Source: an uncultured Lysobacteraceae bacterium
GTDB lineage: Bacteria > Pseudomonadota > Gammaproteobacteria > Xanthomonadales > Xanthomonadaceae
Assembly: GCA_936911875.1 (NCBI GenBank)
Contig: CAKZGB010000007.1
Span: 1-64,000, forward strand
Reading direction: 5' to 3'
Length of the DNA stretch: 64,000 nt
The notes under the pieces were generated by a model. That model was not told the origin of the DNA. It was given only the letters and a program-made list of their open reading frames with translations, and searched no databases. The translations under genes and the position numbers were made by a program. Position 1 is the stretch's first letter. Every line of letters begins with the position of its first letter. Positions 18,484-27,295 of this stretch are shown here, one piece after another.

Positions 18484-19341
18484 ATGAGCGCCAACGAACA
18501 ATGGCATTACGAGAACTTTGACCCGACGGGTTCGGCCATCGGTTATCGGATCACGCGCAAGCTCGACGAGGTGCAGTCGCCGTTCCAGAAGATCGAGATC
18601 TTTGAGTCGACCGATTGGGGCAACCTGATGCTGATCGACGGCGCCATGATGCTGACCACCAAGGACAACTTCTTCTATCACGAGATGATTGCGCATCCGG
18701 CGCTGCTGACGCATCCCGATCCGAAGAACGTCGTGATCATCGGCGGCGGTGACTGCGGTACGCTGCGCGAAGTGCTCAAGCACAAGGGCGTCGAGTCGGC
18801 CGTACAGTGCGATATCGACGAGCAAGTGACCCGCATGGCCGAGAAGTATTTCCCTGAGCTGTGCGATTCCAACGACGATCCGCGCGCCACTTTGATGTGG
18901 GACGATGGTCTGGCCTACATCAAGAACCTGGAACCGGGCTCGGTCGATGTCATCATCGTCGATTCCACCGATCCGGTCGGGCCGGCCGAGGGTCTCTTCA
19001 ACAAGGCGTTCTTTGCTGACTGCTTTAAGGCGCTGCGTGAGAACGGCGTGCTGGTACAGCAGTCCGAGTCGCCGCTGATGCTGCTCGATCTGATCAAGGA
19101 GCTGCGCGGCGAGATGGGCAAGGCCGGTTTTGCCGAGTTCCAGACATTGCCGTTCCCGCAGCCGTGCTACCCCACCGGCTGGTGGTCGGTCACGATGGCG
19201 CGTAAGGGCGGCCAAGGTTTTGCGTTCCGTGAGCAGCCGTCGGATCTGTCGACGTTGTACTACACGACCGCCGCGCACACTGCGGGTCAGACCTTGCCGC
19301 CGTTCGTCGCTAAAGCGCTAAATGGGGACGGAGGGAATTAA
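18484..19341 (+). CDS. speE: Polyamine aminopropyltransferase (spermidine synthase)
   Basis: Transfers aminopropyl from decarboxylated SAM to putrescine to make spermidine. The 285-residue protein has the family signature VIIGGGDCGTLREVLKHKG (nucleotide pocket), the VDVIIVDSTDPVGPAEGLF catalytic-Asp region, and the SPLMLLDLIKELR and QPCYPTGWWS segments. The ATG at 18484 is preceded by GGAG. The last residues (NGDGGN) and the stop codon are read from the GGGGACGGAGGGAATTAA repeat next to the RAYT gene, and its last four bases overlap the RAYT stop on the other strand. Confidence 0.95.
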   Translation: MSANEQWHYENFDPTGSAIGYRITRKLDEVQSPFQKIEIFESTDWGNLMLIDGAMMLTTKDNFFYHEMIAHPALLTHPDPKNVVIIGGGDCGTLREVLKHKGVESAVQCDIDEQVTRMAEKYFPELCDSNDDPRATLMWDDGLAYIKNLEPGSVDVIIVDSTDPVGPAEGLFNKAFFADCFKALRENGVLVQQSESPLMLLDLIKELRGEMGKAGFAEFQTLPFPQPCYPTGWWSVTMARKGGQGFAFREQPSDLSTLYYTTAAHTAGQTLPPFVAKALNGDGGN

Positions 19342-19362
19342 TTCCCCTTAACAATTGGCGGG
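19320..19362. repeat. RAYT-adjacent REP element (GGGGACGGAG family)
   Basis: AAATGGGGACGGAGGGAATTAATTCCCCTTAACAATTGGCGG, described here in pieces: head AAATGGGGACGG, core GGAATTAATTCC, tail CTTAACAATTGGCGG. It is the single-copy form of the arm found at 15237. The AATTAATT core supplies stop codons on both strands (speE TAA at 19339-19341; RAYT TAA at 19340-19338). Confidence 0.85.
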
Positions 19363-20039
19363 CGGCCGCTGTTGCGGGCGACACTGACGCGCCCCAACGT
19401 TTCCGCCACCATGGCCTGAAATCGCCGGCCGCCAAAGGCGCGCTCCTTGGCGGCGTAGCGGCGAATCGCGTCCAGGTCCTCGGCTTTTACGCCCTGCTCC
19501 AGCCATTGGCGGTACCGCGAGACGCGCTCGCGAGCGTCGGCACCAAGTCCGAGATACGCAGGATGAGTGGTCAGTCGCTCGTCCGTTAAGAGCCCCAGAT
19601 GATGCGCCACACTCGACCACCGGTACTGAGCAGGGTCGGCCACTAGCGCCGCCCGCACCGGATTCAGCTCGATATACCGCATCACCGCCAGCACATGCCG
19701 CGGCGACGTATCCACCAGACACGACTTATATCGCCCCTGCCACAGCGTGCCGATCCGCGAGTGCCGCGCGTTGAAATACTGCACATAGCACTGACCGGAG
19801 ACCCGCATCGCCTTCGCCAGGGATGGTGGTTCGGGACCGGGCGTCAGCAGCAGATGCACATGATTACTCATCAGCACGAAGGCATGCACCGCGACCCGCT
19901 GTTCACTGCACGCCTCGCATAGCAGGCGCATGTAGGTGTGGCGATCCACGTCGTCCAGGAAAATCGCGCCCCGATTGATGCCGCGCTGAACCACGTGTAA
20001 CGGCACGCCCGGAATCATCATGCGCGGTTGACGTGGCAT
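19338..20039 (-). mobile_element. REP-associated tyrosine transposase (RAYT, Y1/IS200-like)
   Basis: A 233-residue single-strand-DNA transposase of the Y1 HUH family. HUH motif H60-V-H62 in MSNHVHLLL; likely catalytic tyrosine Y122 in YIELNPVRA; further family segments FNARHSRIGTLWQGRYKS and YRWSSVAHHLG. The start at 20039 (MPRQPRMMIPGVPLHVVQRG) matches RAYT proteins; the longer upstream frame is not family-like. The gene ends inside a REP element of its cognate family, and its C-terminal PPIVKGN is encoded by that element. All motifs look intact, so it may be active on the GGGGACGG REPs of this genome. It has no insertion-sequence ends of its own. Confidence 0.9.
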
Positions 20040-20173
20040 CGGGTAGGCTCGATTAAAGGTCGAACGTATACGATGCCCGCGCCCGCGACCCTTTGTTATC
20101 AGCATTTGTCGAAGGCCGGTGTCGGCATCTGGTGCGCTATCGGCCGACCAACGTCCACAACGGAGGCGCTCCG

Positions 20174-20575
20174 ATGAAAACTCTATTGGTCACTTCGCTC
20201 TCGCTCGCCGTAGCATTGTCGCTCGCACCCGGTAATGCCCACGCCGACCAATTCGAATACAACACCCTGAAAGATGCAGTGGCGGCGATGCAGATCGTCA
20301 ACAAAGCCAAGCAGGTCAAATACTTCTGTGCGCCTTGCGGTGACAATGCGGCGCGCACGGCCACCGTGGACAGTACGGGCATCGCGTTGGTGTGGGATCC
20401 GGTCGGACCTTCGAGCAACAGACCTTATAAGGCCGACGGCAAACAGTATTGGGAGCTGGAAATTAACGGCAAGGCAGTCGATTTGGCGTACATTTACATT
20501 CCTGATGGTGCGAAATGGCGCAACCTGGCCATGGCAATCGGACAAACACCTGTGCAGGTGCCGGAAACCATCTGA
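20174..20575 (+). CDS. Secreted hypothetical protein with a CxxC motif
   Basis: A 133-residue protein with a clear Sec signal peptide (MKTLLVTSLSLAVALSLAPG, cleavage likely after AHA at about residue 25). The mature part of ~108 residues carries one CAPC motif (about residues 54-57) followed by a mixed beta-type sequence (WELEINGKAVDLAYIYIPDG). I do not recognise the family. CxxC in an exported protein suggests a disulfide, metal or redox site, but this is only inferred. The ATG at 20174 follows GGAGG (20162-20166). It lies between the RAYT gene and the VIT transporter. Confidence 0.75.
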   Translation: MKTLLVTSLSLAVALSLAPGNAHADQFEYNTLKDAVAAMQIVNKAKQVKYFCAPCGDNAARTATVDSTGIALVWDPVGPSSNRPYKADGKQYWELEINGKAVDLAYIYIPDGAKWRNLAMAIGQTPVQVPETI

Positions 20576-20682
20576 CCGTCGGGCGACGAACGGTATGTAA
20601 AGCGCGCGACTCGCGACACACGAAACACGTGCAACACCCCGACAACACGCCACACCACCCCACTGACAGGAAGTAAGTGCAC

Positions 20683-21378
20683 ATGATGCGTCACAGCGAA
20701 TCTCACCGCGTCCATCGGGTCGGCTGGCTGCGCGCCGCGGTTCTCGGCGCCAATGACGGCATCATTTCGACCGCTTCGCTGATTGTCGGTGTGGCGGCCG
20801 CCGGCTCAACAAAGCAGCAGGTTCTGATTGCGGGCTTGGCTGCGGGCATCGCCGGCGCGATGTCGATGGCCGCCGGTGAGTACGTGTCGGTGTCGTCGCA
20901 GCAGGACACGCAGGAGGCCGACCTGGCGCGCGAGCGTCACGAGCTGGCCACGGGCCCCGAGGCTGAGCATCATGAGCTCAAGATGATCTATCAGTCGCGC
21001 GGTCTGACGCCGGAACTGGCCGATGAAGTGGCGCGGCAGTTGGCCGAGCACGATGCGTTGGCCGCCCACGCCCGCGATGAACTGGGCATCACGGATTTCA
21101 GTACCGCCAATCCGTTGCAGGCCGCGTTCACTTCGGCGCTGACGTTTGCGGTCGGTGCGTTGTTACCGTTGCTGATCGTCCTGGTGGCGCCGGCGCAGCA
21201 GTTGGTCACCGTGGTCGTGGCCGCCGCGCTGGTGCTGTTGGTCGCACTGGGTGCAATCGGCGCACGGGCCGGGGGCTCGTCGTACTTTAAGTCGATCGTA
21301 CGGGTGACGGTTTGGGGTGCCTTCGCCATGACGGCGACGGCTCTGGTCGGCCGACTGTTTGGTGTCGCGACCGCTTAA
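20683..21378 (+). CDS. VIT1/CCC1-family metal transporter
   Basis: Predicted inner-membrane iron/manganese transporter of the vacuolar iron transporter family, 231 residues. It has an N-terminal LRAAVLGANDGIISTASLIV signature with first-helix Asp, then GLAAGIAGAMSMAAGEYVSV (second helix with the conserved Met and Glu). A cytosolic acidic metal-binding helix bundle (about 75-140: QDTQEADLARERHEL...) follows, then three C-terminal helices. An AGGAAG ribosome site (20669-20674) precedes either GTG 20677 or ATG 20683; ATG is preferred. Metal specificity cannot be assigned. Confidence 0.88.
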   Translation: MMRHSESHRVHRVGWLRAAVLGANDGIISTASLIVGVAAAGSTKQQVLIAGLAAGIAGAMSMAAGEYVSVSSQQDTQEADLARERHELATGPEAEHHELKMIYQSRGLTPELADEVARQLAEHDALAAHARDELGITDFSTANPLQAAFTSALTFAVGALLPLLIVLVAPAQQLVTVVVAAALVLLVALGAIGARAGGSSYFKSIVRVTVWGAFAMTATALVGRLFGVATA

Positions 21379-21402
21379 CGGCTAGCGGCTAAAAGCTAGC
21401 GA

Positions 21403-21555
21403 CTAACGGCTCAGCGCCGCCGCAGTGTTCAACAACATCAGACGAAGGGTGTCGCTGTCCTCGAGCAGCTCATCGAGCACGGCATAGTCTTTGGAACCGG
21501 GGAATAACGGCCGTTGCGGCAGATCGAGCAGCGGCACGGGCAAATCGGTCGCCAT
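21403..21555 (-). CDS. Small hypothetical protein downstream of tag
   Basis: A 50-codon ORF on the minus strand starting MATDLPVPLLDLPQRPLFPG and ending in a Leu-rich helix (LDELLEDSDTLRLMLLNTAA). It begins 15 nt after the tag stop codon, in the same direction. Codon use is GC-rich like its neighbours and the frame is free of rare codons. The ribosome site is poor, so translation would rely on coupling to tag. I do not recognise it, and it could also be the remains of a longer gene. Confidence 0.45.
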   Translation of the reverse strand: MATDLPVPLLDLPQRPLFPGSKDYAVLDELLEDSDTLRLMLLNTAAALSR

Positions 21556-21570
21556 AGGGGCCAGCGTAAC

Positions 21571-22167
21571 CTAACAGCCGGCGGGGCGCACTTCGCACGT
21601 GTGGATGTGATCGTTGACGAGCCCGCACGATTGCATAAACGCGTACATGGTCGTGGGGCCGACGAATTTCCAGCCGCGCTTGCGCAGCTCCTTGGACAGC
21701 GCCACCGACTCGGGCGACGTGGTGTGTTCGCACAGCCATTCGCGGGTCAGTTTTTTCGGGCGCTTGGTGGTGTCCGCTTTATAACCCCAGACGAAGGCGT
21801 CCAGGGAGCCGAATTCCTGCCGGATCTCGAGCGCTCGCGAGGCGTTGTTGATGACGGCCTCGATCTTGCCGCGGTGGCGGATGATGCGCTTGTCCTCTAA
21901 CAGGTTGAGGACATCGCCTTCGTGCATGGCAGCGACACGCGGAATCTCAAAGCCGTGGAAGACCTCGCGGAACGCAGGCCGTTTGGCCAGGATCGTGGAC
22001 CAGCTCAGGCCGGCCTGAAAGCCTTCGAGGCTGATCTTTTCGAACAGGCGGTTGTCGTCATGGACGGCGGCGCCCCACTCGGTGTCGTGGTAGGCGCGCA
22101 TGGCGTCGGACGTGTCGGTGGCCCAAAAGCATCGCTCGCGGTGGTCGCTGGTTGGCGTCACTGTCAC
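21571..22167 (-). CDS. tag: DNA-3-methyladenine glycosylase I
   Basis: Removes 3-methyladenine from alkylated DNA in base-excision repair. The 198-residue protein has the family N-terminal RCFWATDTSDAMRAYHDTEWG, the helix-hairpin-helix region (FEKISLEGFQAGLSWSTIL) and the C-terminal zinc ligands in NDHIHTCEV. Zinc is bound by an N-terminal Cys and His together with that His and Cys. Length matches Tag. It lies alone between the VIT gene (convergent) and the rpoH 3' end, with a possible small ORF just downstream. Confidence 0.95.
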   Translation of the reverse strand: MTVTPTSDHRERCFWATDTSDAMRAYHDTEWGAAVHDDNRLFEKISLEGFQAGLSWSTILAKRPAFREVFHGFEIPRVAAMHEGDVLNLLEDKRIIRHRGKIEAVINNASRALEIRQEFGSLDAFVWGYKADTTKRPKKLTREWLCEHTTSPESVALSKELRKRGWKFVGPTTMYAFMQSCGLVNDHIHTCEVRPAGC

Positions 22168-22266
22168 GGGTCTCGGGCTCCGGGGTCTACGGCTCTAAGG
22201 GTCTGCGGCGGCGCTATGGTGCTGCGGCTCAATCAGCGGCTCAACAGCTCTAACGCCACAACACAA

Positions 22267-22300
22267 ACGTTAAGGGAAATTAATTCCCTCCGTCCCCATT
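22267..22300. repeat. REP element abutting rpoH stop codon
   Basis: Inverted copy of the 19320 element: on the minus strand TAATGGGGACGGAGGG, core AATTAATT, then TCCCTTAACG. Its first bases are the rpoH stop codon (TAA at 22301-22299). With the copy at 19320 it brackets the RAYT-to-tag block in opposite orientations. Confidence 0.85.
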
Positions 22301-23195
22301 AAAAAGCGGAGCGGAGTTTTTTCATGGCGTTGGATTCGATTTGGCGGATGCGTTCGGCGCTGACGCCGTACTGATCAGCTAGATCCTGCAGCGTGGACTT
22401 GTCGTCCGGCTTCAGCCAACGGCGCGTGATGATGTCGCGCGAACGTTCGTCGAGCCCCGCCAATCCTTGCGCAAGCTGAGCGAGCTGATGCGAGGATTCA
22501 TCCTCACGCTCAAGAACTTGCGAAGGATCTTCGTCGGCGGAGCGCAAGTAAGCTGCCGGCGAGGGCGGGCGATGCGAGTTGTCATCGTCATCGGCGGTGA
22601 GATCGAAACCGATATCGGTGCCGCTCAAACGCGATTCCATTTCCAGGACCTCGCGTTCGGAGACGTTGAGATCGCGCGCGACGGCGCTGACCTCTTCGGC
22701 GTTCAACCAACCCAGACGCGTCTTGGACTTGCGCAGGTTAAAGAACAGCTTGCGCTGCGCCTTGGTTGTCGCCACTTTTACGATGCGCCAGTTCTTGAGA
22801 ATGAACTCGTGCATTTCGGCGCGGATCCAGTGCACGGCAAACGACACCAGTCGCACACCTTGTTCCGGGTCGAAGCGTTTGACCGCCTTCATGAGGCCGA
22901 TGTTGCCCTCCTGAATCAGGTCCGCAAGCGGCAAGCCATAGCCTTTGTAACCGCGCGCGACATGCACCACAAAGCGCAGATGCGAATGCACCAGCTCCTG
23001 TGCGGCGGTGAGGTCGTTGTAATCGCGGAATTCGCGGGCCAGCTCGCGCTCGGACTCCGCCTCTAACACCGGGATACGGTTAACCGCGCTGATATACGAC
23101 TCCAAAGAGCCCAGCGGGTTGAGTACCGGCAACGAAGCGGCGACCGCCGAGGAACCGGCGGAACGGGCAACAACAAGTTCAGTAGACTGCGTCAT
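22299..23195 (-). CDS. rpoH: RNA polymerase heat-shock sigma factor RpoH (sigma-32)
   Basis: Alternative sigma factor for heat-shock promoters, 298 residues. Region 2 ([39 protein letters not shown]) and region 4 (DIITRRWL...[12 protein letters not shown]) are complete. The RpoH-specific box QRKLFFNLR lies at residues 147-155. The start is at 23195 (MTQSTELVV); an ATG at 23204 would leave no room for a ribosome site because the CIRCE element ends at 23206. Gene order ftsE-ftsX-ung-rpoH shows ung inserted into the widespread ftsEX-rpoH cluster. Regulation by HrcA is strongly suggested by the operator. The stop codon is fused to a REP element. Confidence 0.96.
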   Translation of the reverse strand: MTQSTELVVARSAGSSAVAASLPVLNPLGSLESYISAVNRIPVLEAESERELAREFRDYNDLTAAQELVHSHLRFVVHVARGYKGYGLPLADLIQEGNIGLMKAVKRFDPEQGVRLVSFAVHWIRAEMHEFILKNWRIVKVATTKAQRKLFFNLRKSKTRLGWLNAEEVSAVARDLNVSEREVLEMESRLSGTDIGFDLTADDDDNSHRPPSPAAYLRSADEDPSQVLEREDESSHQLAQLAQGLAGLDERSRDIITRRWLKPDDKSTLQDLADQYGVSAERIRQIESNAMKKLRSAF

Positions 23196-23205
23196 GGAAC
23201 CCATA

Positions 23206-23232
23206 TTAGCACTCTCCTACCGAGAGTGCTAA
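23206..23232 (-). promoter_or_regulatory. CIRCE operator (HrcA binding site) upstream of rpoH
   Basis: TTAGCACTC-N9-GAGTGCTAA is present without a mismatch at 23206-23232, ending 11 bp before the rpoH ATG. This is the consensus CIRCE inverted repeat bound by the heat-shock repressor HrcA. Its position overlapping the 5' UTR/ribosome-binding region fits repression of rpoH and perhaps mRNA structure effects. Confidence 0.95.
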
Positions 23233-23259
23233 TGGCCCAAAGGTCACCTTAATATCCGT

Positions 23260-23949
23260 TCAGGGAGCCCAGAATACGGGCCGTTCCCCACGCATCTGCA
23301 GGTAACGGTTGGCCTTCTCAAAGTGATCGCAGCCCAGAAATCCCCGATGAGCGGACAGCGGCGACGGATGAGGTGCACGCAAGATGCAGTGGCGGAAGCG
23401 GTCGATCATCGCCCCCTTTTTCTGGGCGTAGGCGCCCCACAGCATGAACACCAAGCCCTCGCGGTCGGTGGCGAGCTGGCGCACGATCTCGTCCGTGAAA
23501 CCCTCCCAGCCCTTGCCGGCATGCGCGCCCGCGGCCCCCTGCTCCACGGTCAGCACCGAGTTGAGCAGCAGCACGCCCTGCTCCGCCCAGCGCTGCAGAT
23601 TGCCCGAGCCGGGGATCGGCACCCCGTACTCGCGCTGTAACTCTTTGAAAATATTGACTAACGAAGGCGGTGCGGGCACCCCATCGGGCACCGAAAAGGA
23701 CAGTCCGTGGGCTTGGCCCGGCCCGTGATACGGGTCCTGGCCGAGGATCACGACGCGCACCTGATCGAACGGAACCGCGTTCAGGGCCGCGAACCACTGC
23801 GCCGGCGGGGGATACACCGTAGCGCCGGCGGCCATGCGCGCCTTTAAAAAGGCCCGCAGGTCCTGCATGGCGGGCGTCTCCAGATAGGCGCCCAGCCGTG
23901 TTTGCCAGGACGGGATTAGTCGGCCGGCGGCGTCCGCTTCGGAGGTCAC
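23260..23949 (-). CDS. ung: Uracil-DNA glycosylase (family 1)
   Basis: Excises uracil from DNA. The 229-residue protein has the water-activating motif GQDPYHGPGQAHGLSFSV and the C-terminal DNA-intercalation loop HPSPLSAHRG, both complete. The start is GTG at 23949, one base after the ftsX stop codon, so it is probably expressed from the ftsEX transcript. Together with dut (9109) the window holds both main uracil-exclusion enzymes. Its stop codon is only 64 bp from rpoH, and the CIRCE element lies between. Confidence 0.96.
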   Translation of the reverse strand: MTSEADAAGRLIPSWQTRLGAYLETPAMQDLRAFLKARMAAGATVYPPPAQWFAALNAVPFDQVRVVILGQDPYHGPGQAHGLSFSVPDGVPAPPSLVNIFKELQREYGVPIPGSGNLQRWAEQGVLLLNSVLTVEQGAAGAHAGKGWEGFTDEIVRQLATDREGLVFMLWGAYAQKKGAMIDRFRHCILRAPHPSPLSAHRGFLGCDHFEKANRYLQMRGERPVFWAP

Positions 23950-23950
23950 G

Positions 23951-24892
23951 CTATTGGTTCGGGCGGGTGTCGCGCAGGTAGTGACCGGTCACCAGACCGG
24001 CGCCGAGCCATCCGAGCAGGCCTGCAATCAGGACGATGCCGGTGGCCTGCACGAAATTGAACCCTTGCAGGGCGAAGCGCGAACCGTAGGTGGCCGCCAG
24101 CTGGGCCAGGGACGGCGTCAGGTAGTAGTTGGCCAAGGTCAGCAGACCCAGCGCACTCAGGCCGGCCAGCACGCCGAACACCGCACCCAGATACAGGAAC
24201 GGTCGGCGGATAAAGCCGTCGGTGGCGCCCAAGTGCTGGAGCACGCCGATCTCTTCGCGGTGGGATTGAATGTCGGCGCGCACGGCATTGCCGACGATCA
24301 GCACGGCGCCCAGACCCAGCAGCGCGGCCAGGACCAGCGCGATGGTACGGCCAAACCCGAGCCAACCGTTGAGGCGGTCGCGCCAGGCTTGGTCGTGTTG
24401 CACGACATCGACTTCGGCAAAGGACTGCAGGGAGTTGGCGAGCGTGTTTTCATCGGCGCGCGGCGTCACGACCAGCAGACTTGGCAGCGGATTGGTGCCG
24501 AGGTTGTCCAAGGTCGGGCCGAGGCCGGTGCTGGCGCGCAGGTCCTGCAGACCTTGGTCGGGCGTGACCAGATCGACGTTGGCGACATCGGGGCGGGCAC
24601 GCCACTGGTCGGCCAAGTTGCCGGCCTGCGCGACCGAGATGTCGGGCTTTAAGAAGACGGAGATCTCGCGCGACTGCTGGACGTTGCCGGCAAAGCGATC
24701 GACATTGGCCAGCGCCACCAGCAGACCGAGCGGCAGAGCCAAGGCGATGGCCATCACCAGAATCGTCAGCAGCGAGCCGACCGGCTTGCGCAGCATGTTG
24801 CCGAGGCTGCGGACCAGACTAAACAGATGGTGGTCGATCCAGGTGCGCAGACCGCCATGATGCAGCTGCGGATCGGGGACGGTGCGGCTCAT
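23951..24892 (-). CDS. ftsX: Cell division protein FtsX
   Basis: Permease-like subunit of the FtsEX complex that activates septal peptidoglycan hydrolases. The 313-residue protein has four membrane segments: about residues 42-64 (LLTILVMAIALALPLGLLVAL), then a periplasmic domain (about 70-190), and three helices from about 195 to 300. Its start overlaps the ftsE stop by four bases (24889-24892), the usual coupled arrangement. It lacks ABC-transport function in relatives. Confidence 0.95.
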   Translation of the reverse strand: MSRTVPDPQLHHGGLRTWIDHHLFSLVRSLGNMLRKPVGSLLTILVMAIALALPLGLLVALANVDRFAGNVQQSREISVFLKPDISVAQAGNLADQWRARPDVANVDLVTPDQGLQDLRASTGLGPTLDNLGTNPLPSLLVVTPRADENTLANSLQSFAEVDVVQHDQAWRDRLNGWLGFGRTIALVLAALLGLGAVLIVGNAVRADIQSHREEIGVLQHLGATDGFIRRPFLYLGAVFGVLAGLSALGLLTLANYYLTPSLAQLAATYGSRFALQGFNFVQATGIVLIAGLLGWLGAGLVTGHYLRDTRPNQ

Positions 24893-25575
24893 TCGGCAAG
24901 GTCCTCGGCGGCGATGTCATCGGCCAGCTGGCCGTGGTTGAGTACCAGCACGCGGCGACGCATGCGACGGACCAGGCCCAGATCGTGCGAGGCGATCAGC
25001 ACACTGGTGCCGCGGTCGGGCAGGCTGGCGAACAGGCTCATGATTTCGGCGGAGAGTGTGGGATCGAGGTTGCCGGTCGGCTCATCGGCCACCAGCAAGT
25101 CGGGTTCCGACACGATGGCGCGGGCAATACCGACACGTTGTTGCTCACCGGCCGACAGTTGACCCGGCAGCGCCCGTTGGCGCGCACCCAGTCCGACGCG
25201 CTCGAGAATCTCGGTGACGCGACGGTTCGCCTCGGGACGACGCATCCCGCGCAACAGCAGCGGCAGCGCCACGTTATCGGCGATAGTGCGATCGGTCAGC
25301 AGTCGGTGGTCCTGAAACACCACACTCACAGCACGCCGGTGGAAGGCAATCTTGCGACCCTTCACCTTTAGCAGGTTGGTGCCGTTAAAAAACACCGACC
25401 CGCGCGAAGGCCGTTCCGCCAGGTGAATCAGCTTGAGCAGTGTGGACTTACCCGCGCCGGAATGACCCGTAATGAAGGCCATCTCGCCCTTGGCCAGATC
25501 AAAGCTCACGTTGTCGAGGGCGACGTGGCCGCCTTCGTAGCGTTTGGTGACCCCTTCAAAACGCAGCACGCTCAT
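24889..25575 (-). CDS. ftsE: Cell division ATP-binding protein FtsE
   Basis: ATPase of the FtsEX complex, 228 residues. Walker A GHSGAGKS at 37-44, ABC signature LSAGEQQRV, Walker B LLVADEPTGNLD and switch His in IASHD are all present. It partners with FtsX directly downstream and uses ATP cycles to control wall hydrolases at the division site. It starts 13 bp after the rhlB stop codon on the same strand. Confidence 0.96.
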   Translation of the reverse strand: MSVLRFEGVTKRYEGGHVALDNVSFDLAKGEMAFITGHSGAGKSTLLKLIHLAERPSRGSVFFNGTNLLKVKGRKIAFHRRAVSVVFQDHRLLTDRTIADNVALPLLLRGMRRPEANRRVTEILERVGLGARQRALPGQLSAGEQQRVGIARAIVSEPDLLVADEPTGNLDPTLSAEIMSLFASLPDRGTSVLIASHDLGLVRRMRRRVLVLNHGQLADDIAAEDLAE

Positions 25576-25588
25576 CCGGCCGGTCTCC

Positions 25589-27295
25589 TTAGCGTTTGCT
25601 GCCGAACAGCGACTTGATGCGACCGCTCAGACGCTTGATCAGGCCCGGCTTGTCGGACTTGGGCGCTGCGGCGGCCGGCTTGCCGGTGTCGCGGGGCTTG
25701 CGGCCGCGGTTGGCATCGCTGCCGGTCGTCGCCGAAGTGGCGGCGCCCTTAGCGCCCGCGTTGGCGGCGTTCGGTGCGGTGTCGATCGGCCCTTGCGAGT
25801 CGCGACGTGGCTTGCGCCGACGGCGGCGCTTGGCGCGCGGTTCGCCGTTCTCACCCAGGGCCGGCGCGACCGAAGCCCCACCATCCCGACGTTCAACACC
25901 TGCGCCGGCACCCGCACCGCGGGAACGCTCGCCACCCTGGCGCTCGGCGGACGCACCACCGGGCTTGCGACCGCTGCTGCGGCCGTCGCTGCGACGACGC
26001 TTGTTGCCGCCGTCACGCTTGGCATCTTGCGCATCGTTGAACTCGCGCGCCTCGCGGAAGATCGCGCCAACCGACTCGGTCTCCTCGCCTTCGGGACGCA
26101 CACGCTCCGGCCGCGGCACCGCGACCAGCAGCTCGGGCTCGACATGCGCCGTGGGAATCTTCTGCTCGATATACGCCTCGATATCCGGCAGGGACATCGC
26201 ATAGCGCTCGCAGGCAAAGCTGATCGCATCGCCCTCGGTACCCAGACGGGCGGTACGGCCAATGCGGTGGACGTAGTCCTCGGCATCGAACGGCAGATCG
26301 TAGTTATAGACGTGCGAGACGCCATCGATGTGCAGACCGCGCGCGGCGACATCGGTAGCGACCAGAATTTCGAGCTGACCCGCCTGGAAGCGGTTCAACA
26401 GGGTTTCGCGCTTTTTCTGCGGCACATCGCCGCTCAGCACGCCGACGCGATAGCCACCCTTTTCCAGGGCACGGGCCACGCGTTCGACAAAATGCTTGGT
26501 GTTGACGAACACCATGGTGCGGGCGCCTTCGCTACGCGAAATCAGGCCCAGCAGCAGCGGGATTTTCTGATCATCGGCGGGGAAGTACACGAGTTGACGC
26601 ACACGATCGGCGGTGATGTTGTCGGTCTCGACCACCAGCTTTTCCGGCTCGTTCATGTGCTCGTAGGCGAGCTCCAGCACGCGATGCGACAGCGTGGCCG
26701 AGAACAGCAGAGTCTGTCGCGTGGTGCGGATCGGCATGCGGCGCAGCAGGAACCGGATGTCCTTAATAAAGCCCATATCGAACATGCGATCGGCTTCGTC
26801 CAGCACGCAGATCTCACAAGCGTGCAGGCTCACGACCTGGTTTTGCTTGACGTAATCGATGAGACGGCCGGGCGTGGCGATGATCACATCGACACCCTTT
26901 TGCAGCAGTTCGCGTTGCTTGTCGTAATCCACACCGCCGTAAACCAGCGCAAAGCGCAGACCGGTGTCGGCCGCGAACTTCATCGCATCTTTATGGATTT
27001 GGATGGCCAGCTCGCGCGTCGGAGCCAGAATCAGTGCCCGCGGATCTTGCGGTTTGCGGTCGCCCAGAGCCGGCTGGGTCAGCAGGCGGTTCATGACCGC
27101 CACTAAGAAGGCCAGAGTCTTGCCCGTACCTGTTTGGGCCTGTCCGGCCACATCGCGGCCTGCCAATGCCAGCGGCAAGGTCAGCGCCTGAATCGGAGTT
27201 GTCTGCTGAAAGCCCGCCGCCTCCAGGCCCGCTGCCAATGCGGGATGCAGGTCCATGGACCGGAAGGTGACGTCTGTAAGTGGCTTTTCGCTCAT
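25589..27295 (-). CDS. rhlB: DEAD-box ATP-dependent RNA helicase RhlB
   Basis: RNA helicase, usually a partner of the RNase E degradosome. Of 568 residues, the helicase core occupies about 10-385: Q-motif [14 protein letters not shown], Walker [13 protein letters not shown] in [12 protein letters not shown], and HRIGRTAR. A ~180-residue C-terminal tail rich in Arg, Gly, Ser and Lys follows, ending in [16 protein letters not shown]. Such tails bind RNA and membranes or RNase E. The start was set at 27295 ([11 protein letters not shown]). It is divergent from trxA, and rhlB-trxA-rho is a conserved neighbourhood. Confidence 0.92.
   Translation of the reverse strand: MSEKPLTDVTFRSMDLHPALAAGLEAAGFQQTTPIQALTLPLALAGRDVAGQAQTGTGKTLAFLVAVMNRLLTQPALGDRKPQDPRALILAPTRELAIQIHKDAMKFAADTGLRFALVYGGVDYDKQRELLQKGVDVIIATPGRLIDYVKQNQVVSLHACEICVLDEADRMFDMGFIKDIRFLLRRMPIRTTRQTLLFSATLSHRVLELAYEHMNEPEKLVVETDNITADRVRQLVYFPADDQKIPLLLGLISRSEGARTMVFVNTKHFVERVARALEKGGYRVGVLSGDVPQKKRETLLNRFQAGQLEILVATDVAARGLHIDGVSHVYNYDLPFDAEDYVHRIGRTARLGTEGDAISFACERYAMSLPDIEAYIEQKIPTAHVEPELLVAVPRPERVRPEGEETESVGAIFREAREFNDAQDAKRDGGNKRRRSDGRSSGRKPGGASAERQGGERSRGAGAGAGVERRDGGASVAPALGENGEPRAKRRRRRKPRRDSQGPIDTAPNAANAGAKGAATSATTGSDANRGRKPRDTGKPAAAAPKSDKPGLIKRLSGRIKSLFGSKR

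Noticed and set aside
22180..22266. Possible small gene or regulatory RNA between tag and the REP
   Set aside because: GGCTC-rich low-complexity stretch with no hairpin, promoter or frame that can be supported.
25544..27106. 520-codon plus-strand frame opposite rhlB
   Set aside because: Shadow of rhlB, which has complete helicase motifs.
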